The notes below the pieces were generated by a model. The model was not told the DNA's origin. It worked only from the letters and a program-made list of their open reading frames with translations, and did not search any database. Below, piece after piece: positions 8,980 to 18,914 of a DNA stretch of 64,000 bases. The stretch lies in NCBI RefSeq assembly GCF_024464185.1, contig NZ_JANHAU010000002.1:744001-808000 (forward strand), read 5' to 3'. The position numbers and the translations under genes were made by a program. How positions within the stretch are numbered: position 1 is the first letter of the stretch; the number at the start of each line of letters is the position of its first letter. The DNA is from Haloarchaeobius salinus (GTDB lineage: Archaea; Halobacteriota; Halobacteria; Halobacteriales; Natrialbaceae).

Positions 8980-9088
8980 CTTTCTGACGCGAACCGAACG
9001 AGGAGCGTATCGACGAGTTCGTGAGTGTCGAACGCAGCTCGCATCGACCTCCGGAACGACTTTGCAATCACCCTCTCGACACCCGGGT

Positions 9089-9592
9089 ATGGACGTGACG
9101 GACCCCCGCGACCGGTACGACGACCTGCTGACAGAGCGCCGGTCGTGGACGGTCGACGCGGAGACGTTCGCCGGGATGGACGACAACGAGGCGTTCACGG
9201 CGGGCTGGGTGGCCATCGGGGTCGTACTCGACGACGACGGACGGATACTCCTCGTCTACAACGGCGACGACGAGCAGTGGGTGGTGCCCGGCGGGAGCGT
9301 CAAGCCGGGCGAGACGCTCGCCGAGGGTGTCGTCAGGGAACTCGAAGAGGAGACCGGCGTCCCGGTCGAACCGGTACGGCCGCACGCTGCGGTCGAGAAC
9401 GTCAACGAATCCGAGGGGCGCACGCGGTCGTTCACGACGGTCGCGTTCGAGGCGGAGCCGGCGACGACCGCGGTCGGCGAGCAGCTCGGCGAGGACGACG
9501 AGGCCATCGAGCGGGCGGACTGGTTCGCGGACCTGCCGGAGCAGACGTTCGAGCGGGAGTTCGCGGTGCGACTACTGCAACGGCTCCGCTAG
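9089..9592 (+). CDS. NUDIX hydrolase
   Basis: A 167-residue protein with a complete Nudix box: [13 protein letters not shown] at about residues 69-81 continues into [11 protein letters not shown], giving the GX5EX7REUXEEXGU pattern with all catalytic glutamates. The enzyme should hydrolyse a nucleoside diphosphate linked to another group; the substrate cannot be told. The N-terminal 45 residues ([11 protein letters not shown]) are a helical extension seen in haloarchaeal members. The ATG at 9089 lies about 25-30 bp from an ACTTTGCAAT TATA-like site. The stop TAG forms a CTAG shared with the opposing dppF-type gene. Confidence 0.9.
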   Translation: MDVTDPRDRYDDLLTERRSWTVDAETFAGMDDNEAFTAGWVAIGVVLDDDGRILLVYNGDDEQWVVPGGSVKPGETLAEGVVRELEEETGVPVEPVRPHAAVENVNESEGRTRSFTTVAFEAEPATTAVGEQLGEDDEAIERADWFADLPEQTFEREFAVRLLQRLR

Positions 9593-10985
9593 TCGTCGGC
9601 GACCTCCGTCGTGGCGGTCTCGGCCGTCTCGGAGCCGTCGACGAGGTGGCAGGCGGCGACGTGGTTCTCGCCGGTCCGCTCGAGTGCCGGGGTCTCGCGC
9701 TCGCAGACCGTCGTGAACGTCCCGGCGAGGCGCTCGGCCGCGGCGTCGAGGTCGTCGTCGAGCACGCTGTCGACGGCGGCGGCGACGCTCTCCTCGGCGG
9801 CCGGGTCGGCGAGCCCGTCGGGGAGGTCGAACTCCGCGCGGAGCGCCCGGCGGCGGTCGTCACGGGTGGGTTCGCCGTCGTCGTCCGCTTTCCGGGCGCG
9901 GGCGAGCTCGGTCGCGCCCTGGGCGTCGACGTCCTCGCCCTCGACCTGGTGGCGGAAGTCGAGCGCGCGACGGAACTGCTCCTGCGGGAGGTCGAGGTCG
10001 TCCGGCTGGATGACCTTCGGACAGCGCGTGTGGAACCGACAGCCGGACGGCGGGTTCTCGGGGCTCGGTACGTCACCGGTGAGCTCCATCCCGAGGCCGC
10101 GCTGGCGCGGGTCCGGCGTCGGGATGGATGCGAGCAGCGCCTGCGTGTAGGGGTGCTGGGGGTTGCGGAACAGCTCCTCGGTGGGGGCGACCTCGACGAT
10201 CTCGCCGAGGTACATCACGGCGACGCGGTCGCAGATCTCGCGGATGACGCCCATGTCGTGGCTGATGAAGAGCATCGACAGCCCGAAGCGGTCCTGCAGG
10301 TCCCGCATCAACGAGAGGATCTCGGACTGGATGGAGACGTCGAGTGCGGAGACCGGCTCGTCGGCGACGAGGAACTCGGGGTTGACGACGAGCGCCCGGG
10401 CGAGGGCGACGCGCTGTTTCTGCCCGCCCGAGAACTCGTGGGGGTAGCGGTCGTAGTCGTCAGCGTCGAGCCCGACGCGTTCGAGCAGGTCCTCGGCGAT
10501 CTCCCGGCGCTCCGCGGGGTCGTCGAGCCCGTGGATGAGCAGCGGTTCGGCGACGCTCTCGCCGACGGACATCCGCGGGTCGAACGAGCTGGTCGGGTTC
10601 TGGAAGATCATCTGGGCCTTCCGGCGGAACCGCTTCAACTGGGACTGCGAGAAGCCGACGAGGTCGTTCGGCTCGCGCGGCTCGTCGTCGCCACGGACGC
10701 CACGGAGCTTCTCGAGCGGGGTCTCGCGGTTCGTGTCCGCGGGCACCTCGCCGTGGTAGATGACCTCGCCGACGGTCGGCTCCTCGAGCCGGAGCAGGGA
10801 GGTGGCGGCGGTCGACTTCCCGCAGCCGGACTCGCCGACGAGCCCGAGCGTCTCGCCCTCGTACAGCGTGAAGTCGATGCCGTCGACGGCCTTCACGCGG
10901 CCGACCTCGCGGCGGAGGATCCCCTTCGTGACGGGGTAGTGCTTCTTCAGTCCCCTGACCGAGAGGACCGGGTCGGCGTCGTCGT

Positions 10986-10989
<4 letters not shown>
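9589..10989 (-). CDS. Peptide-type ABC transporter ATP-binding protein (DppF/OppF-like)
   Basis: A 466-residue ATPase. Walker A is GESGCGKST (about residue 53), the signature [14 protein letters not shown] and Walker [14 protein letters not shown] follow, and the oligopeptide C-terminal domain begins at the GCRFHTRCP zinc-like stretch near residue 318. That domain is interrupted by an acidic insertion of roughly 100 residues before the closing HVAACHLV. It energises import of peptides, nickel or sugars with its DppD-like partner; the start overlaps that gene by four bases. Substrate is unknown because no binding-protein gene is present. Confidence 0.92.
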
Positions 10990-12085
<1,096 letters not shown>

Positions 12086-12086
<1 letters not shown>

Positions 12087-13708
12087 CAGGAATCACTCCG
12101 TGGGTCGAGTACGTCGCGGAGGGCGTCGCCGAGCACGCTGAACGAGAGCACCGTCACCGAGAGGACGACGACCGGGATGGTCGACATCCACCAGCCGTCG
12201 GGGACGTACCGGAGCAGGCTCGAGATGGTCTCCCCCCACGAGGGGAGCATGATGTTGTTCAGTGCGAGGAACGCGATGGCCGCCTCGGCCAGGATGAGGT
12301 TGGGGATCTGCCTCGTCACCGAGGTCAGGACGGTGTTCGAGACGTTCGGCAGGATGTGGCGTCCCATGATCCGCCAGTGGCCCGCACCGGCGCTGCGCGC
12401 GGCCGTCACGAAGTCCTCCTCGCGTCGCTGGATGACCTCCGAGCGGACGAGCCGTGCTGCGCCGGCCCACGAGAACAGCCCGAAGACGACGACGAGGACG
12501 AACAGGCTCCGTCCGTAGACGTGGATGGTGATCATGTAGACGATGATGGCCGGCACCGTCTGCTGGATGTCGGTGTAGCTCATCAGCAGGTCGTCGACGA
12601 CGCCGCCGACGTAGCCCGCGACCGTCCCGACGAACGTCGCGAGCGGGACGATGAGCATCGAGCAGACGAGCGCCACCTGCAGCGAGACACGCATCCCGCT
12701 GAACACGAACGGGATCATCCCCTGCCCGTAGCGGGCGGTCCCGAGCGGGTAGTCCCAGGTGCCGTAGCAGTTGGTCCCGCGTCCGGGCGCTGCGGCGGAC
12801 GCCGGGCAGGAGGTCGAGCTGACCCCGCTGGCGATGGGGTCGAACTGCAGCAGGTCGTAGACGACGAGCTGGAGCAGCTCGACGCCGACAACGAGGACGC
12901 CCAGGAACGCGGCGAGGACGACGGCGGTCCCGCGCAGGTGCTCGCTGCCGAACGAACGGTCGGAGCGGACCACCCAGCGGAGCCCCCACACGAGCCCGAC
13001 GAGCGCACCGATGCCGGCGGCGACACGGAAGCTGGCCACCGAGAACACGTTGAAGACCGTCCCGAACAGGGTGAACGTCGCGAGGAAGCCGAGCCCGACA
13101 CGGACGACCACGCGGGCGACGTCACCGAACCCGCCGAGTTCCCGGTCCCGTCCGAGTCTGTCGAGGAGCGCCCACGTCGCCAGCGCAGCGAGCGAGCCGA
13201 CGACCAGCAGCGAGAACAGGTCGACGCGCCCGAGCGGCGTCGCGAACGACACCGGCGGGCGGGAGGTCGCCGCGAGGTCCGGGTCCGGCTGGCCGACCAA
13301 CAGCGGGCCGAACACCCCACCGAAGAAGAACAGCGTCACGTAGCCGAGCGCGAACGTCGCGGCCCTGTCGTTCGTCAGCTCGTCGAAGTACGCCCTCGTC
13401 CGGTCGCGGTTCTCGTACATCGGGTAGAGCACGTAGAAGACGAACACGAGCAGCGAGACGGCGAACAGCCAGTCGATACCACGAACGTCCCACGTGAACG
13501 GGCTCTGGAGCCCCTCGGCGAGCCCGACGTTGCGGAACAGCGGGTCCGGCGACGCGACGGCGAAGTCGTACCAGAACGTCACGGCGAGAACCGCCAGACT
13601 GACGAGAAACAGCGCCGAGCGCCGACCGAGCCCACCACCCGACGGCTCGACGGCGTCCCAGTCGACCTGCTCGAACCGTGCCCCCTCGTCGGCGTCACTC
13701 GTCGCCAT
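12086..13708 (-). CDS. ABC transporter permease (DppC-like) with long N-terminal membrane extension
   Basis: A 540-residue permease, well above the usual 280-320. The binding-protein-dependent permease core starts near residue 325; the EAA loop with GAGHWRIMGRHILPN is at about 440. The N-terminal 290 residues add about six extra hydrophobic segments (31-53, 78-97, 115-139, 163-181, 199-245, 261-285) not present in bacterial DppC. A cysteine-containing loop (300-314) separates the two parts. It heads the C-D-F transcript. The partner permease is on the opposite strand 245 bp away. No clear TATA lies within 30 bp of the start; a T-rich element near 13787 may serve, leaving a leader of about 50-70 bases. 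Confidence 0.9.
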
Positions 13709-13880
13709 CTATTCGCCACCCACCTGTCGACGACCGCGTTCGTACCACCCAGAGTCCATGCTGCTCGGTCCATTCGCGTAGGTGAACAAAAAAGGTGATA
13801 GTTGCTCAAATCGCGGCTTTACATATCCCCGCGGCGACGTCTATCGATTTCGACCACATTTCCAGCGGCGGTCCCCCGCA

Positions 13881-13887
13881 TTTATTA
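13881..13887 (+). promoter_or_regulatory. TATA box of the dppB-like gene
   Basis: TTTATTA, preceded by GC-rich sequence. A start of transcription about 27 bp downstream would fall at 13910-13913, exactly at the ATG of a 12-codon reading frame rather than at the permease start. Confidence 0.5.
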
Positions 13888-13912
13888 GCTCTGGTACGAC
13901 AGTCCATCTCGA

Positions 13913-13951
13913 ATGCTACGACAGGGCCACGGGTCGGTGGTGCGGCCGTGA
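13913..13951 (+). other. Possible leaderless 12-codon leader ORF before dppB-like gene
   Basis: An ATG at 13913 opens a reading frame MLRQGHGSVVRP that stops with TGA at 13949-13951. It begins where transcription from the TATA at 13881 is expected to start, and its stop overlaps the GTG at 13948 that is in frame with the permease. That layout would allow termination-reinitiation coupling. It may equally be chance; no conservation can be tested here. Confidence 0.3.
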
Positions 13952-13953
13952 GC

Positions 13954-14970
13954 ATGGTCTGGCGGCTCGTGCGGCGGGGTGTGTTCGCGGTCGTCTCCGC
14001 GTACATCGTGATGACGGCGGCGTTCGCCGTCATCGCGTTCACGAACGATCCGAACGTCGGGTCGGTCGCGTACGGTGCCTCGACCACCGGCGGGAACGTC
14101 ACCGAGGCCATCCAGGCGTACCGGGAGGCCCGGAACCTGAACGACCCAATCCTCCAGCGCTGGCTGCGGTGGGTCGTCGGCATCTCCACGGGTGACTGGG
14201 GCATCGCCTACTCGACCGGGCAGCCGGTGCTGACCTCGATCCGCGAGAGCATGAAGTACACGCTGTTCTACCTCGTGCCGTCTGTCGTCATCGCGACGGT
14301 CACGGGCATCAGCTTCGGGCTGTTCGCCGCGTTCAGACGGCACACGTTCAGCGACCGATTCGTCACGACCGCCGCGTACGTCGGGCTCGGTATCCCCAAC
14401 TTCTGGCTGGCCTCCGTACTGTTCAGCGCGGCCGTGATGGACCACCAGGTCATCGAGTTCCCGGGACTCCCGCTCGAGTCCGCACAGCTCTGGTCGTTCG
14501 ACTTCACGCTCGCCTACGGCTTCGTCCCCTGGCTCGACGCGAACGCGACGCAGGCGTTCTTCGCGCTGCCCATCATCGTGCTCACGACGGCGCTCCTCGC
14601 CGGGCAGCTCCGCTATACGCGGTCGGAGTCCCTCGAGTACATCGACATGGAGTTCGTGAAAATCGCCCGAGCGAAAGGGGCCGGTCCGCTCCGTGTCGCC
14701 CGACACGTGCTCCGGAACGCGGCCATCCCGCTGCTCTCGCTGTTCCTCACGGAGATGCTCAGCGTGCTCGTGCTGGGCATCCTCGTCATCGAGGAGGTGT
14801 TCAACATCCCTGGCTTCGGCAGCCTCATGCTCAGCGCGGTCGGGGCCCGCGACATGCCGCTCATCCTCGGGGTGACGATGGTCGTCGCCTTCGTCGGTAT
14901 CGTCGGGAACTTCTTCCAGGACATCGCCTACACGCTGCTCGACCCGCGCGTCGGCAGCGACACCGACTAG
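13954..14970 (+). CDS. ABC transporter permease (DppB-like)
   Basis: A 338-residue permease with the N-terminal helix typical of DppB/OppB ([20 protein letters not shown]), a periplasm-facing loop with [13 protein letters not shown], and the EAA loop [19 protein letters not shown] near residue 235. It should form the channel with the divergently encoded DppC-like protein. ATG 13954 is used; GTG 13948, two codons earlier, overlaps the stop of a short upstream frame and is a credible alternative. The stop shares CTAG with the opposing hpt gene. Confidence 0.92.
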   Translation: MVWRLVRRGVFAVVSAYIVMTAAFAVIAFTNDPNVGSVAYGASTTGGNVTEAIQAYREARNLNDPILQRWLRWVVGISTGDWGIAYSTGQPVLTSIRESMKYTLFYLVPSVVIATVTGISFGLFAAFRRHTFSDRFVTTAAYVGLGIPNFWLASVLFSAAVMDHQVIEFPGLPLESAQLWSFDFTLAYGFVPWLDANATQAFFALPIIVLTTALLAGQLRYTRSESLEYIDMEFVKIARAKGAGPLRVARHVLRNAAIPLLSLFLTEMLSVLVLGILVIEEVFNIPGFGSLMLSAVGARDMPLILGVTMVVAFVGIVGNFFQDIAYTLLDPRVGSDTD

Positions 14971-15536
14971 TCGTCGCCGTCCTCGTCGACGATGACGACC
15001 TCGCCGTCGACCACGTCGACGTTGATGAGCGTCTTCACGCTGTAGGGCGACTCGTCGATCTTGTTCTCGCCGCCGACCTTCTTGATGACCGCCACGCAGT
15101 CGACGACCTCCGCGTCTATCTCGTCGAGCGCGCCGAGCACCGCCGCGAGCGTCCCACCCGTCGAGAGCACGTCGTCGAGAACGAGCACGCGGTCGTCCGC
15201 CTCGACGTCGTTGATGAACATCTCGTTCTCCGAGTAGCCGGTCTGCTGGGCGAGCGACACCTCGCCCGCCAGTCCGTACTCGCGCTTCCGGATGACCGTC
15301 AGCGGGATGTCCGTCATCAGCGACACCGCCGTCGAGATGTGGATGCCCATCGCCGCCGGTGTGACGATCTTGTCGACCTCCTCCAGGTCCGCCTTCCGGA
15401 TGATGCGGATGACGATCTCGCGGAGGAGTCCCGGGTCGAGCTGCGGCACGCCGTCGCTTATCGGGTGGACGAAGTAATGGTAGCCGTCTTTCTCGATGAT
15501 GGGCGCATCGCGCAGGGACTGGCTGAGTCTGTCCAT
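14967..15536 (-). CDS. hpt: Archaeal hypoxanthine/guanine phosphoribosyltransferase-like protein
   Basis: A 189-residue type I phosphoribosyltransferase. The PRPP loop [13 protein letters not shown] is at about residues 117-129 and the TPAAMGI loop near 59. It matches the archaeal Hpt/HGPRTase-like family, which salvages hypoxanthine or guanine to the nucleotide with PRPP. It lacks the N-terminal helix-turn-helix of the GfcR regulators that share this fold, so an enzymatic role is preferred. A TATA sits about 25 bp before the ATG, so the mRNA is leaderless. The acidic tail is typical of halophiles. Confidence 0.88.
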   Translation of the reverse strand: MDRLSQSLRDAPIIEKDGYHYFVHPISDGVPQLDPGLLREIVIRIIRKADLEEVDKIVTPAAMGIHISTAVSLMTDIPLTVIRKREYGLAGEVSLAQQTGYSENEMFINDVEADDRVLVLDDVLSTGGTLAAVLGALDEIDAEVVDCVAVIKKVGGENKIDESPYSVKTLINVDVVDGEVVIVDEDGDD

Positions 15537-15552
15537 GTCGTAGCTACACGAA

Positions 15553-15569
15553 CCAGCAATAAAAGCTGG
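15553..15569 (-). promoter_or_regulatory. TATA box of hpt framed by an inverted repeat
   Basis: CCAGCAATAAAAGCTGG: the arms CCAGC and GCTGG flank the minus-strand TATA (CTTTTATT). The centre is about 25 bp from the hpt ATG. A protein binding the palindrome would block TBP, so it is a candidate operator; no regulator is identified. Confidence 0.45.
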
Positions 15570-15606
15570 CGATTGTGACCGCCGACTGCCGGGGTGTCAC
15601 GGCCGT

Positions 15607-16068
15607 TCAGCCGACCTGCTGCTCGCTGAGGATGGCGGACTGTTCGCCCTTCTGCCAGACGACACGGATGGTGTCACCGACCGAGACGTTGCTCGACCCC
15701 GTAGTCAGCGTGAGACTGTCACCGCCCTCGAGTCCGTCGGCCCACTCGTCGGCCCCGACGATGTTGTAATCCGAACTGTTGCTTCCGGCTTCCCAGGCGA
15801 TCTCGCCGTCGACGTAGACGGTGACGTACTGCGCCTCGACCGGGTTGCCACCCTCCTGCGTGAGCGTCATCGTCTCGGCCCCGGTACCGTCGACGTCGAA
15901 ATCGTACTCGACGACCGCGTTCGGCGTCTGCTCGGTCACCTGTGACCCGATATCCAGTACGAACACGCCGACCGACGCCGACAGCACGACCGTCAGCGCG
16001 ACCATGAGGACGACGCCGATGACAGGCGACAGCGCGTCCTCGTCCGCCAGCATCCCCCTGAAGTTCAT
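15607..16068 (-). CDS. Type IV pilin-like protein (archaeal pilin N-terminal domain)
   Basis: A 153-residue protein with the hallmark haloarchaeal prepilin N-terminus: a short charged leader, ALSPVIGVVLMVALTVVL at about residues 12-29, and a single hydrophobic helix. PibD-type peptidase would cleave before the conserved SPVIG region, leaving a hydrophobic helix that packs into a filament. The rest is a small beta-rich external domain (DVDGTGAETMTLTQEGGNPV) with N-glycosylation sequons such as NSS and NVS. It stands alone, with a TATA (GCTTATCAT) about 30 bp upstream. No assembly ATPase is nearby. Confidence 0.88.
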   Translation of the reverse strand: MNFRGMLADEDALSPVIGVVLMVALTVVLSASVGVFVLDIGSQVTEQTPNAVVEYDFDVDGTGAETMTLTQEGGNPVEAQYVTVYVDGEIAWEAGSNSSDYNIVGADEWADGLEGGDSLTLTTGSSNVSVGDTIRVVWQKGEQSAILSEQQVG

Positions 16069-16187
16069 CGGTCGTGAGTTGTCGATGGGGCATGATAAGC
16101 CAAGTGGCCAACTGGCGTGGACACGAATCCGTGAGACAGTCGCTCCCGGGTAGTTCTCTCGAAGCGACCGGGACGGGCTGGTGGTCC

Positions 16188-16775
16188 TTACTCGAAGTCG
16201 AGCTCCGGCGGGACCTCCAGATCGCCGAGGCGCATGTTGCGCTCGTAGTAGATGTGGACCGAGGCGGAGACCGTCAGCGTCAGCGCGATGAGCGTCGCCC
16301 AGGCGACGTCCGGCAGGAGCGAGAACGGGTATATCCCACCCCAGACCGCCGCACAGAGTGCGGTGCTGACCGCGCCGAGCGAGAGGTAGTACTCCCGCCA
16401 GGGGAGCTCGCTTCCGGGGACGATCTCGAGGTAGATAGAGAGGTCGCGCGTGCGCGCCGTGGGCTGGATCAGCCCCGACTCCGAGTCGTAGTCGACGATG
16501 TGTGCCTCGGCCATCCTCGGGAGGTGTGTCTGCTGGAGCGTCGTGTACACGCGCTTTCGCTGCTCCGAACTCACCTCGTCACAGGGCGTGCGGTACTCCC
16601 AGGAGGCGACCTGTGTCGCGAGGTCGCCGAGCTCGACTGGCTCGTCCGCGCGCTTGAGGTACTGGAGGACGAACCGTCGGCGCTGGTTCCGGAGCACGTC
16701 GAATATCTCGCCTTTCGACAGCCCCCCGTCCGTCAGGGCCGTCGTGTCGTCTGCGTCGGCGGGGTCCTCAGACAT
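16188..16775 (-). CDS. DUF7344-type winged-helix protein with two membrane helices
   Basis: A 195-residue protein. Residues about 20-110 form the ArsR-like winged helix of the haloarchaeal DUF7344 family (GEIFDVLRNQRRRFVLQYL, then VELGDLATQVASWE). Two hydrophobic segments at about 138-155 and 160-178 anchor it in the membrane. It is probably a membrane-bound regulator; targets are unknown. The neighbouring pilin-like gene, 119 bp downstream on the same strand, is one candidate for functional linkage. The start at 16775 gives the family-like acidic N-terminus. Confidence 0.82.
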   Translation of the reverse strand: MSEDPADADDTTALTDGGLSKGEIFDVLRNQRRRFVLQYLKRADEPVELGDLATQVASWEYRTPCDEVSSEQRKRVYTTLQQTHLPRMAEAHIVDYDSESGLIQPTARTRDLSIYLEIVPGSELPWREYYLSLGAVSTALCAAVWGGIYPFSLLPDVAWATLIALTLTVSASVHIYYERNMRLGDLEVPPELDFE

Positions 16776-17293
16776 TGTTCTGCGGATATCGTGACGAATT
16801 TCGGAATACTCGCGCTTCGTCCCCTCCGCCGTACATCTTACCATACCGTGTAACCGGAGCGTACATAACGTTTCGTACTGCCCGCCGCGGCCGGAGTGTC
16901 CCGCCCCCGTTCGGCGGACGGGAGCGTAGGGAACCCCTACCGGGGTGCCACCAGGCCACCCCGACGAAACGCCGTTCGGGTGGGTGGTCGACCCCGCCGA
17001 CGGGTCGCTCCGAAGTGGCGGCAAAGCCGACGGAATCGACGGATTCCACTACGCTTAAGTTGGCCATGGTACCTTCAGGTAGGTATGTACAGGGAGTTCA
17101 CGAAGACGGTCTCGTCCGCCGGTCGCCTCGCCCGTTCTCGCACTCCGTCGCCACACTGGACTCCCCGCCGACGCCAACGGCCGTCCGAGCCGACGGCTCG
17201 ACCCTCCCGGCCGTCGGCGGACCCCGGTGGTAGGGATGTCCAGCCCCGGCCGATCCACATCCGGAACGACCCACCAGCCATCGGAACCCCGTG
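16776..17293. other. 518-bp intergenic region upstream of the mnh operon
   Basis: No convincing gene. A TATA-like CTTAAGT at 17054-17060 faces the mnh operon; transcription would start near 17085, giving an unusually long leader of about 210 bases. That leader contains a 69-codon frame (17085-17294) starting at its first base and ending in a TGA that overlaps the mnhE ATG by one base. Its product would be rich in Arg, Pro and Ser, unlike the acidic proteins around it, so it is not called as a gene. The left part contains divergent promoter sequence for the DUF7344 gene. Confidence 0.5.
17054..17060 (+). promoter_or_regulatory. Candidate TATA box of the mnh operon
   Basis: CTTAAGT, followed 25-30 bp downstream by ATG at 17085. 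It is the clearest TATA between the divergent DUF7344 gene and mnhE. Confidence 0.4.
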
Positions 17294-18328
17294 ATGACGG
17301 GAGCACGACTGCTGGTCCCCGTCTCGGAGTCGGACGGTCTCCGGAGGACGGTCTCGTACGCCATCCGGACCGCCCGCGAACGCGGCGAGGACGGCGAGGG
17401 CCGCCCGACGGTCCACTTCGTCTATCCCCTCTCCCAGCGGCTCTCGGACGACGGGCCGCCGGGTGCGGTGACCGAACTCCTCGAACAGGTGTCCGTCTGG
17501 GCCGCCGAGGACATCGGCGACGAGGAGGACGGTGAGGTCATCGTCGAGACGGCGGTCGTCGGGGCCGACCGGTACCTGTTCAGCCCGACCGACTACGCGG
17601 ACATACTCGCCGAGTACGTCCGCGAGAACGACGTCGACACGGTGGTCTTCGACCCGGACTACAACCCGGGTGGGACGTCACCGCTGCTCCCACCCATCGA
17701 GGCGGAGCTGCAGCGTCGAGGGATCGACATCGCGGAGGCACCGGTCGAGCGTGAACACCGGGGCGGCTCGCTGACGACGCCCGCGACGGTCGGCCAGTTC
17801 CTCGCGCTGTTCGGCGTGTCGTACGTCTTCTACCTCCTGCTGGCGGGCTCGCTCGCCACCTACGAGCTCGTGACGGGGTTCGCGACGGCGGCGGTGACGG
17901 CGGGCGTCCTCTGGCAGGTCCCCTTCCGGGCCCCGTTCGACCCGGTCCGGCTGCTCCGCCAGTCGGGACGGATCGTGCTGTACACGCCGTTCTTGCTCTG
18001 GGAGATCGCGAAGGCGAACGTCCAGCTCGCCAGGATCGTCCTGCACCCGAAGCTCCCGATCGAGCCCGAACTGGTCGAGTACGAGGTGGCTGTCTGGTCC
18101 GACCTCGCGGTGGCGACGCTGGCGAACAGCATCACCCTCACCCCGGGGACGCTCACCGTCAGCGTCACGAAGAACGACCTCGTCATCCACTCCCTCACCG
18201 AATCCGACCGCGAGGGGCTCTTCGCCGGTACGCTGGAACGGCCCGTCCGATTCGTCTTCTACGGGCTGTCGGCCGCCCGGCGGGTCACCCCCGCAATGCG
18301 ACGGGCGGAGGAGGGGGATGACAGATGA
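17294..18328 (+). CDS. mnhE: Mrp/Mnh Na+/H+ antiporter subunit E with N-terminal extra domain
   Basis: A 344-residue protein. The C-terminal part (about 150-330) is MnhE/MrpE: two or three hydrophobic helices (LFGVSYVFYLLLAGSLA, VTGFATAAVTAGVLWQVPF) followed by NSITLTPGTLTVSV, the MrpE signature. The N-terminal 145 residues are soluble, start RLLVPVSESDGLRRTVSYAI and look like a universal-stress-protein/Rossmann alpha/beta fold. Bacterial MrpE lacks this. MrpE is needed for assembly and activity of the antiporter. ATG 17294 is used; GTG 17291 directly precedes it. It is first in the operon and overlaps mnhF by four bases. Confidence 0.92.
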   Translation: MTGARLLVPVSESDGLRRTVSYAIRTARERGEDGEGRPTVHFVYPLSQRLSDDGPPGAVTELLEQVSVWAAEDIGDEEDGEVIVETAVVGADRYLFSPTDYADILAEYVRENDVDTVVFDPDYNPGGTSPLLPPIEAELQRRGIDIAEAPVEREHRGGSLTTPATVGQFLALFGVSYVFYLLLAGSLATYELVTGFATAAVTAGVLWQVPFRAPFDPVRLLRQSGRIVLYTPFLLWEIAKANVQLARIVLHPKLPIEPELVEYEVAVWSDLAVATLANSITLTPGTLTVSVTKNDLVIHSLTESDREGLFAGTLERPVRFVFYGLSAARRVTPAMRRAEEGDDR

Positions 18329-18603
18329 CGCTGGTGACCGACGTGCTCACGGCGACTGCCGGCGCGTTCGTCCTGGCATCGCTCGTCGCCGTCTACCGTA
18401 TCGTCGTCGGCCCGACGATACCTGACCGCATCATCGCCCTCAACAACGCCGGCTCGAACATCGTGGTCGTCATCGTGCTGCTCGCGGCCATCTTCGAGGA
18501 CCCCGGCGCGCTCGACATCGCGCTGGTGTTCGCGCTGCTCAACTACCTGCTGAGCATCGCGTTCTCGAAGTTCACCATCGAACGGGAGGTGTTCTCGGAG
18601 TGA
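18325..18603 (+). CDS. mnhF: Mrp/Mnh antiporter subunit F
   Basis: A 92-residue protein with three membrane helices. The core motif RIVVGPTIPDRIIALN after the first helix is diagnostic of MrpF. It is a small subunit of the multi-protein Na+/H+ antiporter in the cytoplasmic membrane. Overlaps of four bases with both neighbours show tight coupling. Confidence 0.95.
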   Translation: MTLVTDVLTATAGAFVLASLVAVYRIVVGPTIPDRIIALNNAGSNIVVVIVLLAAIFEDPGALDIALVFALLNYLLSIAFSKFTIEREVFSE

Positions 18604-18914
18604 CGCCGCGCGAGGTCGCCGTGCTCGTGCTCGCCGGGAGCGGGAGCTTCTTCGTGCTCATCGCGGCGGTCAGTCTCGTCCGGTTCCCGGACGTCTACTC
18701 GCGAATCCACGGCGCGTCACAGAGCGAGACGCTCGGGGCGGTGCTGACGTTCGCCGCCGTCACCGTCGCGTTCGGCTTCGACATCACGACGGTGAAAATC
18801 GCGCTCCTGCTGCTGTTCATGTTCATCACCAACCCGACCGCGGCCCACGCCGTCGCCCGGGCCGCATACGACCAGGGAATCGAACCGTGGACCGACGAGG
18901 AGGGCGAGTCATGA
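18600..18914 (+). CDS. mnhG: Mrp/Mnh antiporter subunit G
   Basis: A 104-residue protein with a GTG start overlapping the mnhF stop. Three hydrophobic helices and the stretch VSLVRFPDVYSRIHGASQSE (about 24-43) identify MrpG; FMFITNPTAAHAVARAA closes the membrane part. It packs with MrpF and the DUF4040 protein in the antiporter. Confidence 0.95.
   Translation: MTPREVAVLVLAGSGSFFVLIAAVSLVRFPDVYSRIHGASQSETLGAVLTFAAVTVAFGFDITTVKIALLLLFMFITNPTAAHAVARAAYDQGIEPWTDEEGES

Noticed and set aside
8855-9088. A small integrated element next to the tRNA
   Set aside because: Only about 100 bp lie between the repeats and there is no integrase or gene; at most a scar.
14967-15536. hpt as a GfcR-type transcription regulator
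   Set aside because: GfcR has an N-terminal helix-turn-helix before the PRTase domain; this protein starts directly with the PRTase-associated region and lacks it.
17085-17294. 69-codon frame just before mnhE as a gene
   Set aside because: Product would be Arg/Pro/Ser-rich and not acidic; no homology features. Kept only as a leader observation.
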